DNA from: Achatina immaculata
Lineage: Eukaryota; Mollusca; Gastropoda; Stylommatophora; Achatinidae
Assembly (NCBI GenBank): GCA_009760885.1
Contig: CM019713.1
Location: 8,694,766-8,758,765 of the forward strand
Length of the DNA: 64,000 bases
Reading direction: 5' to 3'
The notes beneath the pieces were generated by a model. The model searched no databases and was not told the origin of the DNA. It saw nothing but the letters and a program-made list of their open reading frames with translations. Below, piece by piece: positions 35,801 through 46,800 of this stretch (position 1 is the first letter of the stretch; every line of letters starts with the position of its first letter). The position numbers and the translations under genes are program-made.

Positions 35801-38514
35801 CATTCTCAGTCACTCTCTTACATTTTCTTTTCTCTCACGACTAAAGCGCTTCATCTACAGTTTTTCAAGGCAAATTCTACCTACTTTACTATCACAATTT
35901 ACTGTGCACAAACCTGATTGTTTCTAACAATACCAGCAACTGTTAGAGGTAGTTTAAGCAAGATTCACAATCATATATGACCTCTTGACGTGTTTACCTA
36001 ATGTGGATGCATCCATGATGGCCAGAATACCCAAATAAATGCCCATGAAAAAATCTGCGAGAGCCAAGTTGCATATCAGAAATCTTGGGACATCCATCTT
36101 AGATTTGCTTGTTACTGAAACGAAGAACACGGCCCCATTTCCTAGCAGGGCCAGCATGAAGACAAACCAAACACCACATCGCAGAGACCACCAGCCAAAC
36201 AGGTCATCACATGGCATGAAAGGTCCTGGAAATGTACAACATACTTGGCTAAGAAAACTCTGAATTAAATAACTTTTGAAACAAGCTAATACAAGCTATA
36301 TTTGTTGCATACAGCAGATAAATTTGAATATACTCTTTATTTTTTTCTTTAAATTTAGCAGAATGATGAGAATCACCAAATAGTTTTTATACAAAACTTG
36401 TTCACTGACATTGTGTGAAAAACACAATAGTTTTGAATTCTTTTATGTCCTTTTCTTTGTACTCATTATTACTCTTATGTAAGCCCACATGATAATAATC
36501 TACTGCTCATCAGTTTCATCACTTCACTACCGAACAGACAGTCTAGAATTATGTTTAATTCACATGCTCTCTATTCTCTCTCTCTCTCTGAAACTTAAGT
36601 GCCCATGAGACTTCTGCAAGGGTTTTCCACAAACGCCTGTCCTTTGCCTTTTTTTCTGCTCTTGCCCAGGTGAGCCCTCTATTGCTCAACATTCTCTCTG
36701 CTGTTCTTCTCCATGTCTCCTTTGGTCTACTCTTACTTCTGTTCCCCTGTGGTGCCCATCTTAGTACAATTTCTGGTAGTGAATCATCATTCTCACCCAG
36801 AGCACATGCCCCAGCCATCGTCAGCGTCTTTCCTCAATAATTGCTGTCATGGCTTCATCTGCATTTCTGCCAACAAGATGTTATTTATTATGGTATTTGG
36901 CCAAAATATTCTTATAATTCTTTGTAAACATTTAGTCCTGAAAGAATTCAGCTTGTTTTCAATAGTTCTGGTGATTTTCCAGCATTCACTTCCATAGAGT
37001 AGTACACTTAGAACATTACTCTCAAATATCCTGAGTTTTGTCTTCCTGCTTAGTTTTTTTTTTATTTCAGTATAGTCTGCAGTGCTGCAAAAGTCTAGTA
37101 AGTCTCTTGTTGATGTCCTCTGTGCTGTCTCCATCTTACTCTGCTACCAAGATATACAAATTCATTGACCTCCTCCACTAACAGTGAGTATGTTGTGCTA
37201 TTTTAATATTTTAATTTTAATTATTTTAATTTGCTATTTTAATATTTGTCTAAGTACAAATATGTGGTCTATGCATGATCTTCTTTTCCTAAATCCTGCC
37301 TGCTCTTTCCGAGGTTTTCCCTCAAGTGCTGGTACAATTCTGTTGATGATTATGCGGCAGAATTCTTTGCTGGTGAGTGGCAGTTTTCACAATCTCTGAG
37401 ATCAACCTTCTTTGGTAGCTTTACTATGAATCCAGTTTTCCACTCTTCTGGAGATTTTTCTAGGTCTCAGATTTATTGTAGTATTCAACAAAGTTGTTTT
37501 GGTGCTTCTACCTCTTCTGCTTTCAACATCTTGGCAGTCATTTCATCTTTACCTGGTGCCCTGTTGGGTGTTGAAGTGTTCCCTGCAACTTTCAGTTTTT
37601 TCTCTTTCTCCACTGATCACTTGTCCTTATTAAATCACTCATTACCTTTTCTAGCAAGCAGACAGTTTGCAGATGACATAACTCTTATCAGTGACAATGT
37701 GAAATTGATGCAGGAAAAAACAGATAGCCTGTCTTCCTTGGCTAGCAAAATAGGTCTTGAAATTGACAAAGACAAAACAAAAATAATGAAACTTCTCATT
37801 AATCAAGAAGGAAAAATATACATAGAAGGAACAGTTGTTGATGAAGTAAACCAATTTGCATACCTTGGCAGCTACATAGGTCAGGATGGTGACACCAGGA
37901 AGGAAGTTAGATTTAGAATTGCAAAAGTTGCATTGTCCTTAAAAAATCTTGAGAACATATGGAATTCAAAAGTTATAAGCACAAAAACCAAGTTAAGATT
38001 ATTCAATTCAAATGTGATATCCACCTTCATTTATGCATGCGAAAGCTGGAAATCAAATAAAGAAATAGACAAGAGATCTCTAATACTATGCACCTCTTTA
38101 ACTCTTTATATCCTACTGGACTGACACATTCTATGAGTGTGATAAGAAATTCTGTCTTTAATAAATTTCTCATGGCTTCTCAATCATTTGTGAAAACTCA
38201 GTACAGTGTTGTTTTTGTGGCAACTCCTATCCAGCATGCTGCTCCTTTTATAGCGGTACAAGAGCACTGGATTGTCTAGCCAGGAAGGTTTTGCAGTTTA
38301 CTAAACTTCTGATCTTACCTGGCATAGGCTTACAAGATATGGCTGCTTTGGCAATGGCAAAATTTGAGGTATAATCTTGATTCTGGTAATCTTCAAGGTA
38401 TGTTGAGGCCGCACGTGACACATGGTAGTTCGACACATCATAGTCATTGCGAGCAAAATTCTCCCACAAGTCTTTATCTAAAGTAACGTTTTCTAAAAAC
38501 AAAGCATAATTTAA

Positions 38515-38555
<41 letters not shown>

Positions 38556-41500
38556 AGCAGTGTTTGATGAAAAAAAAAATGATGACAAGATTGACATAAT
38601 ATGAACCAAAACATTTGTGAATATTATTATGATTACTCATGGCAACTTTAGCTCATAGATTACATTTTTATGACTGAATAATGTTTGTGCAAATTTCAAC
38701 AAAGTTCTGACTGTATTTTTATGACCATAATGATTAATAGTTTTGGTGATGCTTTGAAAATGGTAATATACAGATAATGATGAACTATATTTAAAAAAAT
38801 ATATATATAATTATTAGTAGTGTGAAATGATAATCAGTTGTAGCATTTTTCAAAATAGGTTCACTGCATTTTAGATAAAAGCAAATACAAAATAAAACTA
38901 CAGAAAAGTTTACTTGCCAGTGATCTAAAGTTTTAGAATAAATTAATTCTTTTTTTGTTTTTTACTAATTTTTGGTTTATATTTAGCCTGGCAAGGCAAT
39001 TTTAGAATAACAATGGTTAATTAATGTTTATGATGACTTTTAATGACTACAATGATTATAAAAGGTGTAAAATTTAACAAATTAGTAACTACATTCATTC
39101 ACTGTTCCTTGTTTTAATTATTATTTCTAAATGAAATCATACTGGACAAACAGTCTGAAATACTGAAAACAAAACATTATTATTAGGTGTCATGCAAGCA
39201 GGCAGTTGATGATCATGCTTCTTCACAGATCACAGTTCTTTATATTTTCCATCAACTATGTGATTTGTTTTTATTGTGCCACTGTGTTAGACTATCCATT
39301 GTCTTTTTGTTTTTTTTCTCTTGGTATCCCATGCCTCTCTACTTATTTATATTACCTGTCATTATGATGGTTTCAAGCCCACCTCTTCTCTTTATATAGG
39401 GGTGATTGATAAGTTCGCGGCCCAAGTTACAACAGGTTATTTGTGGACAACTTTTTTGGGTTATTTCTCAATGTAGTCCCCTTGCAAGTTTATGCACTTA
39501 GTCCAGTGATCCTGGAGCATACGGATCCCTTCTTTGTAAAAGTCAGCATCTTGTGCCAGAAGAATGTTGTCTACAGCATGAATGACGCCATCATCTGAAG
39601 CAAATATGCGACCACTCAGCTCCTTTTTGAGTTTGGTAAACAGGTAATAGTCTAAAGGAGCCAACTCTGGTGAATGAGGAAGATGTTCAAGAAGCTGGAA
39701 GCGGCATTCATGAATGGCAACCATTGCCACTGCCGACTTGTGAACTGGAGCATTGTCTTGCTGAAAGATGACTCCTTTCGTCAATATTTCTCGACGTTTT
39801 TCCTTCAGTTTAACCCGCAGTTGCTTCACAAGATTAGTGTAATAGGCCCCTGTGACCGTTCTGCTCTTTTGAAGATAGTCTACCAATAGCACATCTTCTG
39901 AATCCAAAAAGATGGACACCATCACTTTGCCTGCAGACAGAACCACCCTTGCTTTCTTTGGAGATGGGGATCCATGATGTTTCCACTGCTTTGACTGTTC
40001 TTTGGTTTCTGGTTGAAAATGATGAACCCAACTCTCATCCACAGTCACAAATTGCTGAAGAAACGTTTCAGAATATGCAGAGAAATGGTCAAGATTGTCT
40101 CTTGACATGTTGAGACGCTGTCATTTGTGATCAGCTCCAAGAAGTTTCGGGACCCATCGAGCAGAGACTTTTGTCATTTGAAGATTATTGTGAATAATGC
40201 AGAAACACATTCCTGTGAGATGCCCAACTCAGTAGCAATGTACAGCTCAGTTAGTCGTCGATCATTCATTATCATGTCATGGCTTCTGGTGGTTTCATCG
40301 GTGGTTCCGTTCTTGGTCGTCCTGGACAGGGATCATCTTCCAGACTCTCCCTTCCATGTTTGAACTGAGCTGCCCATTTCTTCACTGTGCTGTAAGAAGG
40401 GGCACTCTCCCCTAGAGTCTTTACCAAGTCCTCGTGGATCTCCTTCGATGATAAGCCCTTGATGTAGAGGTAGCGAATGACTGCACAATGATAAATTTTA
40501 TCCATTTTTTAAAAAATTTCTGCCACCCCTTTCCACTTCAGTAGCCTGTACAAAAAATTGGTTGCAGTTAATTTCTTGAAACTTGGTGTTTAATATTACA
40601 TTAACCTGATCTACAACTTTACCTAATATCAAGTGTGTGTTTCAAGTATTTATACCTTAGGCCGCGAAGATATCAATCACCCCTCGTATGTCCAATGAAT
40701 GATGACTGTCATTTTCGTATGGATTTAATTAGGTTCCTTTCTACATTTCCTGTATATTTTATACATTAGAGGGGAAAATGGATTTTTAAAATTCTAGCCA
40801 CAACCTTCAACAGAAGCAACACAGTAAGCAAGGAAATTAAAATCAGTGTATAGATAGGGAATAAAATGTATGGATCAGAAACGTGGAATACAACAAAGAA
40901 AGATGAACAACAATTGCAGATCTTTGAGAACAGGATCCTAAGAAGAACCTTTGGGCCGATAACGGATACCAGCAGGAAGAAGAAGAAGAAGAAAGAAGCA
41001 GAAGAAGAAGAAGAAGAAGAAGGAGGAGGAAGAAGAAGAAGGAGGATAAAGAAGAAGAAGGAGGAGGAGGAAGAAGGAGGAGGAGGAGGAGGAGGAAGGA
41101 GAAGAAGAAGAAGAAGGAGGAGGAGGAGAAGGAAGAGGAAGAAGAGGAGGAAGAAGAAGAAGGAGGAGGAAGAAGAAAAAGAAGGAGGAGGAAGAAGAAG
41201 ATGGAGGAGGAGGAAGAAAAAGAAGGAGGAGGATGAAGAGGAAGAAGGAGGAGGAGGAGGAAGAAGAAGAAGGAGAAGGAGAAAGAAGAAGAAGAAGAAG
41301 GAGGAGAAGGAAGAAGAAGAAGGAGGAGAAGGAAGAAGAATAAGGAAGTGGATGAAGAAGAAGGAGGAAAGAAGAAGGAGGAGGAAGAAGAAGAAGAAGA
41401 AGAAGAAGAACTGAAACATAGCAAATAAAAAATTATGAACATCCAAAAAATTAACAAGGAGTATAGCCTTTTGGGAGTTAAAATTCTGAGGCAGTGGCAA

Positions 41501-43611
41501 CGACAGAAATTATGATAATTTCTTTCAAACGAAACTCACTTTGATTAAACTTTTAAAAAATGTCTCTGACACATATATTTGGAATTTTGTGTCTCAGAAA
41601 TGACTGTGTGTCTGTTGTGTATATCTCTAAGTTTTATGTGGGGGGGGGGGGGTGTGTCATTTTTTTCATCTTATTTATGAATTTAAGTCTGCCATTTTGT
41701 GCCTGTTTGATCTTATATTTTCTGTCTGTTATTCTGTGTTTATTTGTTAAGAGTTCCTCAGTCAGTTATTTCGTTAACATTTTTCTGCAGACTTTTTGTC
41801 TGGTAATAAGTGTATCTATATTAGTGTACACCTTAATCTATTTATTAAGCGTATATTAAATATTCTACAATGTATATATTGCAAATGAATGAATGAATAT
41901 GTAGCTTGTCTTGTCTTGTCTTGTCTTGTCTCCTTCCTCATATAGCTTTCGGTGTTCAGGGAACAAATAGACGTCTTGATGGGGCTCGACGATTTGCTTC
42001 ATATAATGGGATATTTAATGCTGCTGTAATTTCTTCTCTCCATCTCTTGCGTGGGCGGCCTCTCCCTCTGTTACATACAAATTTTAGTGTGAATGTTTTC
42101 TGTGATATACTGTCTGGTGGCAACCGTGTAACATGGCCAGACTATTTGACTTGCTGTTTCTGGATACAGTGTAATATTGGTGTTATACCAACCTTTGCTC
42201 TGGTGGTGTCATTTCTTATTTGATCTCTTCTTATCACATTCAGTATTCTCCTTAAACATATCACTTCTGTCATGATGATTTTTCTTTATTTTTTTCTTGG
42301 CTTTTAGTGTCCATGTTTGACATTGGTAGCATAGAGTTGGGAGGAAAATTGTGTTGTGCAGTGCCCGTTTTGTTTCAGTTGTGATTTATATATTCTAATC
42401 TAATTAAGCTAGTTCCTAGATTCAAGATTAATATTCTACATGCTTCTCTATCTATGTATAAGTCCATTATTTTTGTATGTTTGTCTACACATTACTTCAT
42501 CCATGTTTTTTTTCTTAGGACTGTTTGTGTATGCTTGCTTATGGGTTACTTTATTGATGCTTGCCTATGGGTTGTTTTGTGCAAATTTGTCTAAAGATTG
42601 TTTTACCTATGTTCATCAATAGGTTTGTCACTTAAGCTATTTTGTGAATGTCTACCTCTTTGGCTATTATGTGTATGCTTGTCTATAGATTACTGTCTAT
42701 TATCTTGTGCATATTTCAGCTTGTTTTTGTTAGATTCCTTAACCATGATATTTCTGATGTCTTTCAATGTGCATTTTGTGTTAACTGGTTATTCAGCTAT
42801 GAAACACATGTTTGCAGTGGGTTCTTTGTTTTAATAAAAACAAACAAAGGTAATAATCTTGAGGGAAATGAAAGCAAGTGGGTAGAATTTTATCTGGGAA
42901 GGAAAAAAAATGGTGAACTTAACATCAAATTCAATGATATTTTGTCCATAATTAATTTCAATTTTCAGCCTATAACGTGATCAAAAAGTCTGCGAGCATC
43001 AACCAGAAGCTGGCACTGTAAATTTTATTTAGTTCCTCTCTTCAGTAAATCAAGCAAAGAATAAGATGTTCTTTTTTGTATTTGGACAATGTACCCTACG
43101 CCATGTTCTTGGTCATAAAACCTGTCCCTTGCAGAACATTACTCTCTTTGACTCCGATCTGAAAGTGTTTTCTTGTCTAGCAAGGATTCCTGCCTCAGTG
43201 AATGTAGTGTTTTCTCAATGATATTCTAGCCCTTCACGTCCCTAGCTACCCTGTCTTCCAAATAGGAAATTAAATGAAGTTTCAAGAACATTCTGGCATT
43301 TTACTGCCGTAGTCATACTAATACATTTCGCTCATACTGTACCGGAGCTATGTTTGATCTGATGTATCAAATATACTAGTATAATTAGCGAGAATGTCTT
43401 CAGATCTTGGTTTGGGGGGGGGGGGAAGGAAACAAAAACTGGGAAAAGATAAAAGAGCATAACGTATTGTATGTGTATGTTCTAGGTAATGGGTTAATAT
43501 GGAGGTGTTCAATGAAAAAAAAATAGGAGAGGGTGTAAATGATCATTTCTCATCTCACCGAAAAATAGTTCCAAATGTTCACTTGCATTGTCTCTTAAAG
43601 AGCCTAGCAGT

Positions 43612-43660
<49 letters not shown>

Positions 43661-43817
43661 TAAGCATAAATACATATACAGCAGACTGAATTCATGCATG
43701 AAATGGCATTCATATTTTATAAAAATTGGAAAGGAATTGAATGCGTTTTGTGGGAAAAAACCAGATCTATTTTAGAAACATGATAAGGTATAGTATATGT
43801 ACTGAAATATATATATA

Positions 43818-43855
<38 letters not shown>

Positions 43856-46800
43856 TATATATTATATATATATATATATCTCTGAACCTTAAGTGCCCAG
43901 GGCACATGGGGCTTCCGCAAGGGTTTTCCACAAATGCCTGTCCTTCGCCTTTTTTTCTGCTCTTGCCCAGGTGAGCCCTCTATTGCTCAACATCCTTTCT
44001 GTTGTTCTTCTCCATGTCTCTTTTGGTCTACCCTTACTTCTGTTCCCCCGTGGTGTCCATCTTAGTGCTATTTTTGGTAGTGAGTTGTCAGTCATTCGTA
44101 GCACATGTCACAACCATCGCCAGTGTCTTTCCTCAATAATTGTTGTCAGTGGTTTCATCTGCATTTCTGCTAATAAGATGTTATTTCTTATAGTGTTTGG
44201 CCAAAATATTTTTCTAATTCTTCATAAACATTTAGTCTGGAAAGAATTCAACTTGTTTTCTATGGTTTTGGTGATTTTCCAGCATTCACTTCCATAGAGT
44301 AGTACACTTAGAACATTACTCTTAAATATCCTGATTTTCATATTTATGCTTAGTTTTTTTTATTTCCATAGAGTCTGCAGCATTGCAAAAGCCTGGTTTG
44401 CTCTAGTAAGTCTGCTGTTGATGTCCTCTGTGCTGTCTCCATTTTCTACTACTCTGCTGCCAAGGTATACAAATTCGTTACCTCCTCCACTAACTTGTTA
44501 TCTACTCTGAGTACATTTCTGTTGTTCACATTTTAAATTGTTTATATAGTAGGCTTTTATTCATTCATGAAACGACATTCATATTCTAAAAAAATAGAAA
44601 GGAATGAAATGCATTTTGTGGGATAAACAAGAATAAATAAATAAATAAAACACATTTGTTTTAGAAACATGACAAAGCGTAATACATGTACTGACACAAA
44701 AATAAAGCATTCTTGGGGTAGATCCTTACACAAAGCGCAGAGTAATTACAAGATTAAAAACTACAAGGAGATTGACGACTGTCAACATTTAGAAATAAAT
44801 AATCTTATTTAGACTAAGAACTTGGCACTGCAGACTGAGAGGTCATCTTTTCAATAAAGTTAAAACAGGAAACAGCCGCTGTAACGAATCAGAAACGGCG
44901 CTGAAACATATCCTACAAGACTGGGCTGTATGAAAAGTTAGGGAAATAGTTGTGGCCTTTTGGGTAGTCGCAGCGAAAGAAGAGTTATTTGGAGACGTTT
45001 TATCCATGAAAGTTACAGAAAAATCTGTATCAGATGATACACCTGAAAAAAAAAAAGAAAGAATCCACAAAATCCCATCAGTAAAGGCACAGACCGACCA
45101 CAATGGACAAGATGAATATCTTGAAAGCCCACTAAAAAGGAGTTCCCCCACCCCAAAAGTTTGGACACGGCCGTATCAGAGAGCAAGATAAACATACCAT
45201 CTGACATAGGCGAAGTGGTATAATTGTTAGACGTCTAAGCACATATGCATGCACAACAAGCATTATGTATATTGCGTATTATGTATGCATTGGTTAGACA
45301 AACGCAAAACATATATTTAAAATAAAACATATAATAAATATAACTTCATAAAACTAACGTTCTATACTGAAATCTATCCAAAAGTACCCCGAAACGTAAC
45401 TAAAAGGCATTCAACATTGTTTTCTTTTTGTTTCAGTTGAAAGACAATAAACAAAATTATAAATTACAGCAATTTAGGTCTTACAGCATTTACTTTTAAA
45501 CATTGAGTCTGAGGGGAAGGACCCATATTTCATAGAGTTAAGAATAAATATGAATCTGTGTGAGTGAGTGAGTGAGTGAGTGAGTGAGTGAGTGAGAGCT
45601 ACTTTGCTGGCACAAAATTGTTCCATTGAGGACGCCTATGTATAACAAGAGAGGCTCGGAGCTCCGACTACTACCTAAATCTCAGTGCTTCCAAAAGTTT
45701 TTCTCAGTGCTTCAGTGAAATAAAAAAAAAGCACAGGTCAAACCTGCAGCACACATTTACCACTGTTTTAAGTTACTAATCTTACTAATTTTACTAATCT
45801 TCTGGACGTATGAGTGGCGAAGTGATTAGTGTACTGGCCTCTCATGACGAAGGTCGGTGGCTGGAATCCCTGTCGCTCTGCTCTAGAAATAGGTACTCGG
45901 CTTTTTGCTGGAGCCGTGGGCGGGGTGGGGGGCGAAAACGACCAAGTATGACGATGACCACATAATCTTCTAGTGTTCTGACAGATTCATGAAAAATATG
46001 GACACTAACACCTTATCCCCCAGGTGCCTTTTTTATCTACCTTTCTTATCTTTGTCAAATCGAATGAGTCTTTTTTATTCGCATATTTTAATTGTATATT
46101 TAAATGTTACATCGAGCAAGTTTTGTTGTATGGACGCGAAGCATGGTCCATGAATAAGAGAGTACAGCGAGAAATGGAGGTCATGGAAATGTGGTTCATA
46201 AGAAAAATATTAAGTACCAAGGACAGCTAAGAAAACCAACGAAGAAATCTTAAGAGAGGCTGGAGTTAAAAGGCAAATTACAGCAAAGATCAGAGGCAGA
46301 CAAGCAAGATTTGTAGGACATTTTCTGAGAAGAGGAAAATTAGAATACACTGTGGCAACTGGAAAAATTGAAGGAAGAAGAGACAGAGGAAGACAGAGAG
46401 AGAAGTTACTGGACGGGCTGTCAGTGTGGCTAGGAAGAAAGTCACCGACGGATCTCACAATCAAGTCTAAAGACAAGGAATTGTGGAGAGAAATGATCGC
46501 CTACGCCAGACGGCACGGTACTTGATTGATTGATTGATATTTTAATTCTCCTATGAATACTTTTTCTAATCTTTCTATTACAAAAAAAGACAAGAAAAAG
46601 AAAACAAAACTCTTTAAAGCAGTAACTCTGAGGGTTAAAACAATTTCTGATCACAAATGGTTAAAAGTATTTCTGATCACAAATTGTTAAAGCTATTTCT
46701 GATCACAAATGGTTAAAAGTATATCTGACCACAAATGGTTATTCACACTATAAATTGTTAATTATTGAAGAGCCCAGCTGGCCTTGTAAATGAACTACTG

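Noticed and set aside
40766..41500. Long Ser/Phe/Leu-rich (minus) and Lys/Glu/Arg-rich (plus) open frames
   Set aside because: Pure consequence of the GAA/GGA polypurine tract; no start context or homology.
41881..41945. CTTGT pentamer as telomere-like repeat
   Set aside because: Short, interstitial and directly attached to a LINE 3' end; not TTAGGG.
44952..45191. 79-codon plus frame as a host gene
   Set aside because: Upstream text reads as the C-terminal region of an RNase H LINE; likely a remnant.
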